From assembly GCA_017459865.1 (NCBI GenBank), contig JAFUCD010000036.1, positions 45,709-109,708 on the forward strand: a stretch of DNA of 64,000 nucleotides. The letters run 5' to 3'. The notes under the pieces were generated by a model. The model was not told the origin of the DNA, searched no databases, and saw nothing but the letters and a program-made list of their open reading frames with translations. The stretch is from Oscillospiraceae bacterium (lineage in GTDB: Bacteria; Bacillota_A; Clostridia; Oscillospirales; Oscillospiraceae). Of this stretch, positions 8,119 to 19,500 are shown one piece after another. Within the stretch, counting starts at the first letter, position 1, and the number at the start of each line of letters is the position of its first letter. The position numbers and the translations under genes are program-made.

Positions 8119-9582
8119 TTAGAACCAGCCAAAGCCGAAAAAGCCGTCCACCTGCGCCAGCAGGATGAAGAACATCACGATCGGGCAGATCCACTTGATG
8201 CAGAAGCCCCAGAAGCCGTGGATCCCGCCGGAGTAGCCGGAATCGATCTCCTGATGGAAGAACTTGGGCTTCAGCTCCCAGCCGACCATGATCGACATGA
8301 GCATCGCGCCGAGCGGCATCATGACGCCCTCAGACCAGACGTCCATGAAGTCCAGCCAGCAGTCGTTCCAACCGGCGACCGCATCCTCGCCCTGACCGAA
8401 GAACTGCCAGGGGGCGAAGCCGTTGCTGCCAAGACCGTCCGCCGCGACGAGGCAGGCGATGGCCGTGATGATGACGCAGACGAGCGTGACCGTGCGCGGG
8501 CGGCTGGGCTCCTTGCCCTTCGCCGAGGCGCGGTCGATGAACGTGACGGAGACCGCCTCGATCAGGGAGATCGCGGAGGAGATCGCCGCGATCAGAACGA
8601 GCAGGAAGAAGATGATGCCGAACAGACCGCCGATGGCGCCCATGTTCTGGAACACGTCCTGCAGCGTGCTGAACAGCAGGCCGGGGCCGTTGAGCTTGAT
8701 GTCGCCGACCGCCATGCCCTGGTTGATGCCGTTGGCAACGGCGGCGGGAATGACGGCGAGACCCGCCATCAGCGCGACGAGCGTATCGGAGATGACGATG
8801 ATGAGAGAGTTCTTCGGCAGATTTTCCTTCTTGTCGAGGTAAGAGCCGTAGGTGATCATCGCGCCCATCGCGAGCGACAGCGAGAAGAACATCTGCCCGC
8901 CTGCCGTAGCCAGGACGGAGACGATGTTCGGAGCCTCCGCAATGAAGCCCTTCTTGACCGCGTAGCCGGGCACGAACATAAACTTCAGACCCTCGCCCGC
9001 GTTCGGCAGCGTCCAGGCCTTGACGATGATGATGACGAGCATCACGAACAGCGCCGGCATACCGACGGTGTTGAACTTTTCGATGCCGCCGCCGACGCCG
9101 TTGAGGTTGATGAACCAGCAGATGAGCATGAACAGCACCATCATGCCGATCTGCAGCATGGGGCTCGTGAGCATCGCGCCGAAGCTCTCGCTGCCGGGCA
9201 TACCGGCAAACAGTCCCTTGACGTTGATGATGATGTACCAGATGCAGTAGCCGCCGAGCACCGAATAGAACGTCATGATCAGAAACGGCGCGATGATGGC
9301 GAGCCAGCCGATCCACTTGAATTTCTTCGAGACCGCCTTATAGGCGTTCACCGGACCGAAGCCCGTCATTCTGCCGAGCGCCAGCTCGCCGAGCATGATC
9401 GCGAAGCCGACGAAGACCGCCAGCGCCAGATAGACCAGCAGGAACGTGAAGCCGCCGCAGGCGCCCATCTTGTACGGGAAGCCCCAGATGTTGCCCAGAC
9501 CGACCGCAGAGCCGATGGCGGACATCAGGAACCCCAGGTTCGAACCAAACGAACCGCGTTGGTTGGTTGCGTTGTTGTCCAT
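8119..9582 (-). CDS. Sodium:neurotransmitter symporter family transporter (NSS/SNF)
   Basis: Na+-coupled amino-acid or amine importer of the LeuT fold, in the cytoplasmic membrane. 487 residues with about 11-12 hydrophobic helices. The TM1 signature GSAVGLGNIWGFPY is near residues 23-36, including the Na+-site segment. FSLSLAMGAMITYGSY matches TM6-TM7, and ISSAISLIEAVSV a later core helix. Bacterial members transport Trp, Tyr, Leu or similar; the substrate here is not predictable. ATG preceded by GGAGG at proper spacing. It stands alone between the kinase pair and an unknown membrane gene. Confidence 0.93.
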   Translation of the reverse strand: MDNNATNQRGSFGSNLGFLMSAIGSAVGLGNIWGFPYKMGACGGFTFLLVYLALAVFVGFAIMLGELALGRMTGFGPVNAYKAVSKKFKWIGWLAIIAPFLIMTFYSVLGGYCIWYIIINVKGLFAGMPGSESFGAMLTSPMLQIGMMVLFMLICWFINLNGVGGGIEKFNTVGMPALFVMLVIIIVKAWTLPNAGEGLKFMFVPGYAVKKGFIAEAPNIVSVLATAGGQMFFSLSLAMGAMITYGSYLDKKENLPKNSLIIVISDTLVALMAGLAVIPAAVANGINQGMAVGDIKLNGPGLLFSTLQDVFQNMGAIGGLFGIIFFLLVLIAAISSAISLIEAVSVTFIDRASAKGKEPSRPRTVTLVCVIITAIACLVAADGLGSNGFAPWQFFGQGEDAVAGWNDCWLDFMDVWSEGVMMPLGAMLMSIMVGWELKPKFFHQEIDSGYSGGIHGFWGFCIKWICPIVMFFILLAQVDGFFGFGWF

Positions 9583-9860
9583 GTTTTGCCTCCATATCTC
9601 AATAATGTTTTCGGGCGAACCTGTGTGTCCGCCCGCTCTCCACTCAAATTGTAAGGTCCATGATTGAGAAAAACAAGCAAATTATGAACATTTTGTAAAT
9701 CTTAGCGGGTTCTTAGCGAAACGCAGGCTGATGCTCCCTCGAGCTGCAAAAACGGGTTCATCGCTCAACGTGGGTTTTGGGCGCGTGGTCATGTGCCTTA
9801 CAGGCGTCAGCCGCATCCGAGTCCCTGCGGCAACGCGAAATTTCAAGACCCTGCGGGAAA

Positions 9861-9931
9861 GGCGCGATGTGGGCATCGCGCCCTACGGAGACGGGGTCTT
9901 CCCATCGTAGGGCGCGGTGCCCACACCGCGC
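9861..9931. repeat. REP doublet E4 (type A)
   Basis: Third near-identical copy of the 72-bp doublet; the last arm base is changed (CACCGCGCT). It shares TGCGGGAAA just upstream with the copy at 5146, so the repeated unit is slightly longer than the hairpins. It accounts for part of the 401-base gap at 9583-9983; I see no gene in the rest. Confidence 0.88.
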
Positions 9932-9983
9932 TGTTCTGATTGATTTCTGCTCCCTTGTTCTGGGGTACGGGTGCTGTTTGTGC

Positions 9984-10685
9984 CTATATCTCAAATCCAA
10001 ATTGACTCTCTAATAAAAACAAGGCAGCCCTGTATCTTTGAAATTGTCTCAGGTCAATGCGCTCCTGCAGGGCGGGGAACAAAAGTTCGTTCGCATCTCC
10101 GTCGATCGCAGCGTTGATGATTGCCTCGCTTCGCCGCAAGAGTTGTTCCGCATTCGCGTTGACCCACTGTTCCGCCGCTTTCCGCGAAGTTTCAAACACC
10201 ACCAAATTGACACGATAATCTTTCGCGTAAAGCGTCATCGTGCTCGACACGTTGAAGCGTTTGTTGATGATTCTGTTCAACCGTTTTCGCTCTGTCCCGA
10301 GCTGCTTTGCATCAAATCGTTCTGTGATTTGTATCAATTCCCGTACAGCGCCGCTTTCCGATGTCTCCAGAAACAGATAGGCTGATTTATCTATCATCTG
10401 TCCGAGCTTGCCCTGCGAGACATTGGCAATCCTATTTTGCGGAACGGGAAATGCAAGCGGATTTGCATAGGTTTTGAGCATCCGTGATTCGCTGCGTACA
10501 TACAGCAAGTACGCCAAGGTTTCTATCGCTGCAGCAATAACCAGCGCCGCTGAGAAGCGCCATTGTCCGGAGTTTAGAACTGCCAGCCCGATGGCAAGGA
10601 TCAGCTCACTCATCAGTAGACATATCCACACGGTTTCCAGTACAGCAGCTCTTTTGAGGCGTAACAGATACGTTCGAACATTCAT
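9984..10685 (-). CDS. Membrane protein of unknown function with a long cytoplasmic domain
   Basis: 233 residues from the ATG at 10685, after GGGGGTG. A basic start (MNVRTYLLRLKRAAVLE) leads into two hydrophobic helices at about residues 16-65, then a soluble, charged region with repeated Arg/Lys/Glu and a run ERFDAKQLGTERKRLNRIINKRF. I recognise no family. GC and codon use are lower than in typA upstream, which suggests later acquisition. An in-frame extension of 25 residues upstream looks unlikely because it lacks a ribosome site. Confidence 0.6.
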   Translation of the reverse strand: MNVRTYLLRLKRAAVLETVWICLLMSELILAIGLAVLNSGQWRFSAALVIAAAIETLAYLLYVRSESRMLKTYANPLAFPVPQNRIANVSQGKLGQMIDKSAYLFLETSESGAVRELIQITERFDAKQLGTERKRLNRIINKRFNVSSTMTLYAKDYRVNLVVFETSRKAAEQWVNANAEQLLRRSEAIINAAIDGDANELLFPALQERIDLRQFQRYRAALFLLESQFGFEI

Positions 10686-10760
10686 GCGCACGCACCCCCA
10701 ACCGGCATCATCACATGTTTCTATTATTAATATACCAAACGCCGTCTTCCTTTTCAACAA

Positions 10761-10789
10761 CAGCGCCCTTCCGACTCAGAAGGGCGCTG
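10761..10789 (-). terminator. Hairpin after typA
   Basis: 10-bp perfect stem CAGCGCCCTT/AAGGGCGCTG with 9-base loop in the gap following typA. The T tract after it on the minus strand is poor, so termination may be partial. Confidence 0.45.
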
Positions 10790-10801
10790 TAGGCATTTCG
10801 T

Positions 10802-12619
<1,818 letters not shown>

Positions 12620-12664
12620 TGGGATCACTCTTTCATTGGAATCTGTTTCTTCACACAAACGTGT

Positions 12665-12693
12665 ATTGTAGCATCAACCCTTTGAAAATGCAA
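12665..12693 (-). promoter_or_regulatory. typA promoter
   Basis: Minus strand: TTGCAT (12693-12688), 17-bp spacer, TACAAT (12670-12665). Divergent from the promoter at 12706-12734. Confidence 0.7.
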
Positions 12694-12705
12694 TAGTTTT
12701 TCGGC

Positions 12706-12734
12706 TTTACAATGTGCCGCCGCCATGATAAAAT
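12706..12734 (+). promoter_or_regulatory. Promoter of the yfbR-like operon
   Basis: TTTACA (12706-12711), 17-bp spacer, TAAAAT (12729-12734), about 30 bp before the first ATG. Confidence 0.7.
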
Positions 12735-12765
12735 AGCTCGTACTATTTTCAAGGAGCAGATCGAT

Positions 12766-13335
12766 ATGCAGGATTCCGGCTTTTTCGCGCTCATCAGCCG
12801 CATGAAATACATCGGGCGCTGGGGACTCATGCGCAGCGCCATCCCCGAAAACGTGCAGGAGCACAGCCACGAGGTGGCCGTGTTCGCCCACGCGCTGGGC
12901 GTCATCTCCCGCGACGTGCTGGGGAAGGAATGCGACGTCAACGCCCTCGTGACGCAGGCGCTTTTCCACGACGCGAGCGAGATCTTTACTGGGGATCTGC
13001 CGACGCCGATCAAGTATCATAACAAAGAGATCACACACGCCTACCACGAGGTGGAGCATCTGGCGGTGGAAAAGCTCATCGCCATGCTGCCGGACGAGAT
13101 GCAGGGCGCCTACCGCGCGGCCATGACGGAGTCGCCGCTCGTGAAGGCAGCGGACAAGCTCTCGGCGTACGTCAAGTGCATCGCCGAGCGCCGCGCCGGA
13201 AACGACGAATTCCTGGCCGCCGAAAAGCAGACGCGCGCCGCGCTCGAACGCATGGCGCTGCCGGAGGTGGACTATTTTCTGGCGCACTTCATCCCGGCGT
13301 TCGAAAAATCGCTCGATGAATTTGAAATGATGTAA
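12766..13335 (+). CDS. yfbR: YfbR-like 5'-deoxynucleotidase (HD domain)
   Basis: Metal-dependent phosphohydrolase that removes phosphate from deoxynucleoside 5'-monophosphates. 189 residues. The HD-domain metal ligands are visible in VQEHSHEVAVFAHAL and in the signature ALFHDASEIFTGDLPTPIK, which is nearly the same as in E. coli YfbR; a later Asp is in VKAADKLSAYVKC. AAGGAG lies 8 bp before the ATG. It leads a tight run with the ACT protein (12 bp gap) and UPF0210 (9 bp gap), so an operon is likely, though no shared pathway is evident. Confidence 0.88.
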   Translation: MQDSGFFALISRMKYIGRWGLMRSAIPENVQEHSHEVAVFAHALGVISRDVLGKECDVNALVTQALFHDASEIFTGDLPTPIKYHNKEITHAYHEVEHLAVEKLIAMLPDEMQGAYRAAMTESPLVKAADKLSAYVKCIAERRAGNDEFLAAEKQTRAALERMALPEVDYFLAHFIPAFEKSLDEFEMM

Positions 13336-13347
13336 GGAGGCTTCTCT

Positions 13348-13617
13348 ATGCGTGCTATCGTCACCGTGATCGGCAAAGACAAGGTCGGCATCATCGCGAG
13401 CGTCTGCGATATCCTCGCGCGCTATGGCGTGAACGTGCTCGACATCAGTCAGACCGTTCTGCAGGAATATTTCACCATGATCATGCTCGTGGACGCCTCG
13501 GCGTGCACGGTACCCTTCGGCGAGCTTGCCAGGCTCCTCGACGCCGAGGGGCAGGAGCGCGGTCTGCAGATCCGCGCCCAGCGGGAAGAAGTGTTCAACG
13601 CCATGCACAGAATCTGA
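13348..13617 (+). CDS. ACT domain protein (UPF0237)
   Basis: 89 residues forming one ACT domain: IVTVIGKDKVGIIASVCDILARYGVNVLDISQTVL, with the Gly at the usual ligand-binding turn. Such small free ACT proteins (GcvR-like) are thought to bind amino acids and regulate a partner. It is followed immediately by the UPF0210 gene, a pairing conserved in many Firmicutes and archaea, so the partner is probably that protein. Function is otherwise unknown. Confidence 0.88.
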   Translation: MRAIVTVIGKDKVGIIASVCDILARYGVNVLDISQTVLQEYFTMIMLVDASACTVPFGELARLLDAEGQERGLQIRAQREEVFNAMHRI

Positions 13618-13626
13618 GGCGCCGCC

Positions 13627-14985
13627 ATGATCCAGAGAAATGAGATTTTACAGACGATCGAGATGATCGACCAGCAGCATCTCGACATCCGCACGATCAC
13701 GATGGGCATTTCGCTGCTCGACTGCGCGGATACGGACATCGACAGAAGCTGCGCCAAGGTCTATGACAAGATCTGCCGCCTCGCGGGGAACCTAGTGAAG
13801 ACCGGCGAGGATATCGAAGCCGAATTCGGCATCCCGATCGTGAACAAGCGCGTCTCCGTCACGCCCATCGCCCTCGTCGGCGCGGGCACGGGGGCAAGGA
13901 ACTACGTTCCCTACGCCAAGGCGCTCGACCGCGCGGCAAAGGAGATCGGCGTGAACTTTTTGGGCGGCTTTTCCGCCCTCGTGCAGAAGGGCGCGACGGC
14001 CTCTGACCGTGTGCTCATCGATTCCATCCCCGAGGCGCTGAGCGAGACGGACTTTGTCTGCTCCAGCGTGAACGTCGGCTCCACCCGCGCGGGGATCAAC
14101 ATGGACGCCGTCGCCGAAATGGGCCGCGTCATCAAGCGCGCCGCCGCGCTCACCGCAGACAATGGCGGCATGGCCTGCGCCAAGCTCGTCGTGTTCTGCA
14201 ACGCCGTGGAGGACAACCCCTTCATGGCTGGCGCGTTCCACGGCGTGGGCGAGCCGGAGTGTGAGATCCATGTCGGCGTTTCGGGTCCCGGCGTCGTCGA
14301 GCACGCGCTGAAATCCGTGCGCGGGCAGAGCTTCGACGTCGCGGCGGAGACCATCAAAAAGACCGCCTTTCGCATCACGCGCATGGGGCAGCTCGTCGCG
14401 CAGGAGGCGGCGCACCGGCTCGGCGTGCCGTTCGGCATCGTCGATCTCTCGCTTGCGCCGACGCCCGCCGTGGGCGACAGCGTCGCGGCAATTTTGGAGG
14501 AGCTGGGGCTCGAGTCCGTCGGCGCGCCCGGCACGACGGCGGCGCTCGCCATGCTCAATGACGCCGTGAAAAAAGGCGGCGTGATGGCGTCGAGCCACGT
14601 CGGCGGGCTTTCGGGCGCGTTCATCCCGGTCTCCGAGGACGCGGGCATGATCGCCGCCGCCGAGGCGGGGAAGCTCACGATTGAGAAGCTCGAGGCCATG
14701 ACCTGCGTCTGCTCGGTCGGGCTCGATATGATCGCCGTTCCCGGCGACACGACCGCCGAGACGATCTCCGCCGTCATCGCGGACGAGGCCGCCATCGGCA
14801 TGGTGAACAACAAGACCACCGCCGTGCGCATCATCCCCGCGCCCGGCAAGACCGTGGGCGACCGCGTGGACTTCGGCGGCCTGCTCGGCACGGCGCCGGT
14901 CATGCCGGTGAACGACTGCAGCCCGGCGGCCTTCGTCGCCCGCGGCGGACGCATCCCCGCGCCGCTGCATTCGCTCAAGAATTAA
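13627..14985 (+). CDS. UPF0210 (DUF711/PFL-like) family protein
   Basis: 452 residues, the usual length. It shows the family segments [14 protein letters not shown] near residue 25, [12 protein letters not shown] near 78, [13 protein letters not shown] near 114, [15 protein letters not shown] and [15 protein letters not shown]. Members are glycyl-radical-like only by distant fold; no reaction has been established to my knowledge, and I see no Gly-radical loop. It lies 9 bp after the ACT protein, its usual partner. A type B REP doublet follows it. Confidence 0.9.
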   Translation: MIQRNEILQTIEMIDQQHLDIRTITMGISLLDCADTDIDRSCAKVYDKICRLAGNLVKTGEDIEAEFGIPIVNKRVSVTPIALVGAGTGARNYVPYAKALDRAAKEIGVNFLGGFSALVQKGATASDRVLIDSIPEALSETDFVCSSVNVGSTRAGINMDAVAEMGRVIKRAAALTADNGGMACAKLVVFCNAVEDNPFMAGAFHGVGEPECEIHVGVSGPGVVEHALKSVRGQSFDVAAETIKKTAFRITRMGQLVAQEAAHRLGVPFGIVDLSLAPTPAVGDSVAAILEELGLESVGAPGTTAALAMLNDAVKKGGVMASSHVGGLSGAFIPVSEDAGMIAAAEAGKLTIEKLEAMTCVCSVGLDMIAVPGDTTAETISAVIADEAAIGMVNNKTTAVRIIPAPGKTVGDRVDFGGLLGTAPVMPVNDCSPAAFVARGGRIPAPLHSLKN

Positions 14986-14994
14986 TACGTTCGC

Positions 14995-15066
14995 CGTAGG
15001 GCGGGCGCCCGTGGCCCGCCGCCGACATTCGACGCACAAACGGCGGGGCACAGGTCCCCGCCCTAC
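14995..15066. repeat. REP-like doublet E5 (type B)
   Basis: CGTAGGGCGGG then hairpin GGCGGGC/GCCCGCC, a 19-base spacer, hairpin GGCGGGG/CCCCGCC, and CCCTAC closing the outer inverted repeat. It shares only the outer GTAGGGCG with type A copies, so it is a separate sequence class with the same architecture. Confidence 0.8.
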
Positions 15067-15085
15067 ACGATGAAAGGAACCGTAT

Positions 15086-15292
15086 ATGACACAGGAAAAA
15101 ATGGACCGCATCAGCGAGCTGACGCGCATCTCCCGCGAGCGGGAGCTGACCGAGGCGGAGAAGACCGAGCGGCAGGCGCTGCGCGAGGAATATCTCGCCG
15201 AATGGCGCCGCGGCACGCTCGAGACGCTCGAGAGCCTCCGCATCGAAAACCCGGACGGCACCATCGTCCCGCTGAAAAAGAAGAAGAAATAA
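15086..15292 (+). CDS. DUF896 (YnzC/YneF-like) small protein
   Basis: 68 residues, helical: QEKMDRISELTRISRERELTEAEKTERQALREEYLAEWR is the DUF896 two-helix core (about residues 3-41), ending in a poly-Lys tail. In Bacillus the relative YnzC is SOS-linked, but its function is unclear. AAAGGA lies before the ATG. A strong hairpin follows the stop codon. Confidence 0.9.
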   Translation: MTQEKMDRISELTRISRERELTEAEKTERQALREEYLAEWRRGTLETLESLRIENPDGTIVPLKKKKK

Positions 15293-15340
15293 CATGCCGC
15301 AGGGGAGAGCCGAAAAAGCTCTCCCCTGCGGCATGTTTTG
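15292..15340. terminator. Bidirectional terminator, DUF896 / parvulin
   Basis: 19-bp perfect stem (15292-15310 with 15318-15336), loop CGAAAAA, followed by TTTTG on the plus strand. It serves the two convergent genes. Confidence 0.9.
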
Positions 15341-15343
15341 TTT

Positions 15344-16525
15344 TCAATGGAACCAGTGGAATATGTCTGCTTTTTCCCAGAAGGTCTCTTCCTTTGCAAA
15401 GAGCGTCTGGATATCGAGATCCTCAAAGCCCTCCGACCATTCGACCTCGGCGTCGGCGATCCACGCCTGCACGAGCGACGTGTAGATGGCCTGCGCCGCG
15501 TCCGAGCGCAGGAGGTAGGGCGTGCCGTCCTCGTTATAGTCCAGCACATCGTCGCCCGTCGTGGGGATGCGCAGGATCACGTGATAGCCGTGCTCCGTCT
15601 GCACCGGCTCCGGCGTGATCTCGTAGGGCTGCAGCTGCGCGCTCGCCGTCTCAAAGGCCGCGTCCATCTGTCCCGCGGTGAAGCAATAGCCGCCCGGGTA
15701 CTGCTCCGCGCCGGGGTCCTCGTTGTAGTCGCGCATATAGCGCTCGAACTGCCGCAGCCGCTCCTCCGGGTCCTCGATCTCCTGGATCCGCTCGATCACG
15801 CGCTGCGCCCGGTCCAGCTTGCGCTGCAGGGCGCTCTCGTCGATCGGCTCGTTGTTCTCGTCCACGGTGCTGAAGAGGATGTGCTTGACGGTCATATAGC
15901 CGTTTTGCGCCACATAATCGTTCAGCTCCTCCTCCGAGAGCTTTTCGCCCTCGGGTCCGAACATCTCCTGGTACAGCAGCAGATAGAGATAGGCGATCTT
16001 CGCCTGATAGCGCAGGACGTCGGTGTCGAGATAATATTTGTGCAGCAGCTCGCCTGCCTCCTCCTCGGAGGGGATGCTGAAGCTGTCCAGTGATTCCTGC
16101 AGCGACTGCTCGACGTACGCCGCGCCCTCTTCGCCCAGCTCCAGCCCATAGTCCGCCGCCTTGGCCTCCAGCGAGTGGAACTGTTTTTCGTTCTTCAGGA
16201 CCGTATTGCGCAGCATGTCGGCATAGGTCTCGCCGGTCTCGGCGTCATTGACCGCGTTCCAGTCCTCGATCGCGGTCACGCCCGCCTCGTCGGCCAGATC
16301 CTTCGCCGTGGAGCACAGCCAGAAGGCGTACTCGTCCCAGCGCACCTCCGTGCCGTCGATCTTCATCACGACCATGTCGGGGCTGTAGGCGTCCATCACG
16401 CGCTGACCCGGGTCGGCGTTCAGCGCGTCCTCGGAATAGCTGCGCACCTCCGTGCCGCCGGCGCAGCCGGAGAGCGCGCCCAGCAGCAGCGCCAGCGCCA
16501 GAGCGATCGACAAATAGCGTTTCAT
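15344..16525 (-). CDS. PpiC/parvulin-type peptidyl-prolyl isomerase lipoprotein
   Basis: Membrane-anchored extracytoplasmic foldase similar to PrsA/SurA. 393 residues. The signal peptide has lipobox LSGC, with lipid-modified C21. A SurA-N-like helical region spans about 55-200. The parvulin domain begins at TVKHILFSTVD (about 215) and ends at EHGYHVILRI (about 311), with a long charged insert between; the C-terminus is acidic and aromatic. Gene lies 22 bp after mfd in the same direction, so it is likely cotranscribed. Confidence 0.88.
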   Translation of the reverse strand: MKRYLSIALALALLLGALSGCAGGTEVRSYSEDALNADPGQRVMDAYSPDMVVMKIDGTEVRWDEYAFWLCSTAKDLADEAGVTAIEDWNAVNDAETGETYADMLRNTVLKNEKQFHSLEAKAADYGLELGEEGAAYVEQSLQESLDSFSIPSEEEAGELLHKYYLDTDVLRYQAKIAYLYLLLYQEMFGPEGEKLSEEELNDYVAQNGYMTVKHILFSTVDENNEPIDESALQRKLDRAQRVIERIQEIEDPEERLRQFERYMRDYNEDPGAEQYPGGYCFTAGQMDAAFETASAQLQPYEITPEPVQTEHGYHVILRIPTTGDDVLDYNEDGTPYLLRSDAAQAIYTSLVQAWIADAEVEWSEGFEDLDIQTLFAKEETFWEKADIFHWFH

Positions 16526-16547
16526 ACGAAAGAGCTCCTTTTCAAAA

Positions 16548-19500
16548 TCAGTCCGGGGTCTTTTCTGTGGCCGCCCATGCGGCGATGAACGCGCGCGCCT
16601 CTTCGATCACGCGCTTGGGATTTTTCAGCTTCAGCGTCACGCCGGGCTTCGCGCCCGCGTCCACGCGCAGCCGCCCCTTGAACTGCGGCTGGGCGTACAG
16701 CGCCGACACGCGCTCGAGGTCGAAGTCCTCCAGCAAAAAGCGCAGCGCGCCGCTTTTCTGCGCGATGTCCGTCACGCCGACGGCACCGGCCTCGCCGCGC
16801 AGCAGCGCCACCTGCACGAGACTGTGCACCTGCGGCGGCGGATCGCCAAAGCGGTCGATGATCTCGTCCATCAGATCGTCCGCCTCGGGCTCCGTGCGCA
16901 CGAGCGCGATGCGTCGGTAGAGATCCATGCGCTGCTCCTGCGAGGGGACGTAGGTCTCCGGGATGTTTGCCGAGACGGCGAGATCCGCCGCGCACTCGGC
17001 CTTCTTGACCGGCTTTTCGCCGCGCTCCTCGAGCACGGCCTCCTCCAGGAGCTTCAAATACATGTCATAGCCGACGTCGATCAGCGAGCCGCTCTGGTCC
17101 GCGCCGAGCAGATTGCCCGCGCCGCGGATCTCCAGATCGCGCATCGCGATGCGAAAGCCGGAGTTGAACTCGGCGAATTCCCGGATCGCGGCGAGCCGCT
17201 TTTCCGCGTTCTCGTTCAATACTTTGCCACGCCGGAACGTCAGATATGCGCTCGCGCGGCGGTTGGAGCGGCCCACGCGGCCTCGGAGCTGGTGAAGCTG
17301 GGCAAGCCCCATCTTGTCCGCGTCCTCGATGATCAGCGTGTTCACGTTCGGGATGTCGATGCCGGTCTCGATGATCGTCGTGCATACGAGCACCTGCGTT
17401 TTTCCCTCGGCGAGATCGGTCATCGCGGCGGAGAGCTCATCCTCCGACATCCTGCCGTGCGCCACGCCGATCGAAACGCCGTCCATCATCTGCATCAGCC
17501 GCGCCGCCGTGCGCTCGATGTTGTCGATGCGGTTGTGCAGGTAGTACACCTGCCCGCCGCGCTGCAGCTCGCGCCGCATCGCGTCCACGAGCACGTTCCA
17601 GTCGTGCTCCATCACAAAGGTCTGCACCGGCATCCGGTCGTGCGGCGGCTCCTCGAGCGTGGACATGTCGCGGATGCCCGAGAGCGCCATGTTCAGCGTG
17701 CGCGGGATCGGCGTTGCCGAGAGCGTCAGCACGTCGACATCCTTCCGGAGCTCCTTGATGTGCTCCTTGTGCGCCACGCCGAAGCGCTGCTCCTCGTCCA
17801 CGACGAGCAGACCGAGATTTTTGAATTTCACATTCTTCTGCAGCAGCTTGTGCGTGCCGATCACGACGTCGCAGGCGCCGCTTTCCATCTCGGCGAGCAC
17901 GGCGCGGCTCTGCGCCGGGGTGCTGAAGCGCGAGAGCATCCGGATCTCCACCGGGAAGCCGAAAAAGCGCTGCGTCGCGGTGTTGAAGTGCTGCTGCGCC
18001 AGCACCGTCGTCGGGACCAGGATCGCCGCCTGCTTGCCGTCGAGCACACATTTCATCACGGCCCTGAGCGCGACTTCGGTCTTGCCGTAGCCCACGTCGC
18101 CGCACAGCAGCCGGTCCATCGGCACCGGGCGCTCCATGTCGTTTTTGATCTCACGGATGCACCGGAGCTGATCCTCCGTCTCGAGATAACCGAACCGGGC
18201 CTCAAACTCCGTCTGCCACGGCGTGTCGGGCAGAAAGGCGTGGCCCTCGGTCCTGGCGCGCGCGGCATAGAGCTGTGTCAGCTCGCGCGCAAGATCCTTC
18301 GCCTTGGCCTTGGCGCGGCTTTTCGTGCGCGACCAGTCCGCACCGCCCATCTTTGAGAGCTTCACGGGGTGATCCTCGCCCGCGCCGATGTATTTCGATA
18401 CCATGTCGAGCTGCGTCGCCGGGACATAGAGACTGTCCGTCCCGGCAAAGCAGATCTTGATATAGTCCTTGACCGTGCCGTCCACCGTCATCTGCACGAT
18501 GCCGGCAAAGCGTCCGATGCCGTGGATCTCGTGCACCACGAGATCGCCCACGGTGAGATCGGTATAGCTCTGCAGCTTCTCGCGGTCGCTTCTCGCCTTG
18601 CGGCGGCTGCGGCGCATGCCGGAGGCGGCGATCTGCGTATCGGTCAGGATCGCGAGCTTCCCGTGCGGATATTCCAGTCCCGCCGAGAGACTGCCCGCCG
18701 TGATCACGCATTGCCCCGGCGCGGGCAGCGTCTTCGGGTGCTCCAGCGCGCGGGCATGCACGCCGCGCTCCTGCAGCACGTTCTGCAGCAGCTCCGCGCG
18801 CCGCCTGTCGCCCGCCAGCACCACCACGCGAAAGTCCATCGAGAGATAGTGCGCGATGTCGCCCGCCGCCGTCTGCACGCTGCCGCCGTAGCTCGGCAGC
18901 TGCTTGACCACGATGCCGCACACGGCCTTCGGGTCGACGGGATAGCGTCCCAGCGTGAAGCTGTCGGCATACATCAGCGCGTAGTCCGCGACGCGGCGGA
19001 CCGCGTCGCTCCACGGCTGACAGAACTGGTCCGCGCGCGCGGCGAGCGTGCCGGACGCCATCAGCTGCGCCACGTCCTCGCCGAGGAGCTTCAAGTATTC
19101 CTTCGCGCGGTCGGCACAGCGCCCCGGCTGGTCGAGCAGCACGACGGCGTCCGGCGCGAGATAGCTCAGCGCGGTGGAAAATTCGGAATAGATCACGCCC
19201 ATATAGCGGTCCGCCGCCGGGAGCAGTCCGCCGCCGGAGAGCTTTTCGCCGTCGGCGCGCAGCGTCTGGGCCAGAGCCGCCGCCACGGGCGCGTTTTTGC
19301 GCTTTGCGGCGCGTTCACTCAGCGCCGTGAGTTTATCCCCCAGAGCAGCCGCACCGCCGGGATAGAGCGTTGTGAGCGTTTCTGCGGCGGGCAGGATGCT
19401 GCAGCGGGGAAGACTGTCCGTGCGGCGCTGGCTCTCGATGTCGAAGCGGGACATCGAGTCGATGTCGTCGCCCCAGAACTCGATGCGGATCGGCGCGAGA

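Noticed and set aside
7909..9654. A 581-codon plus-strand frame opposite the sodium-dependent transporter
   Set aside because: Antisense shadow: low-complexity His/Asp/Arg-rich product, no ribosome site, and the opposite strand encodes a clear NSS transporter.
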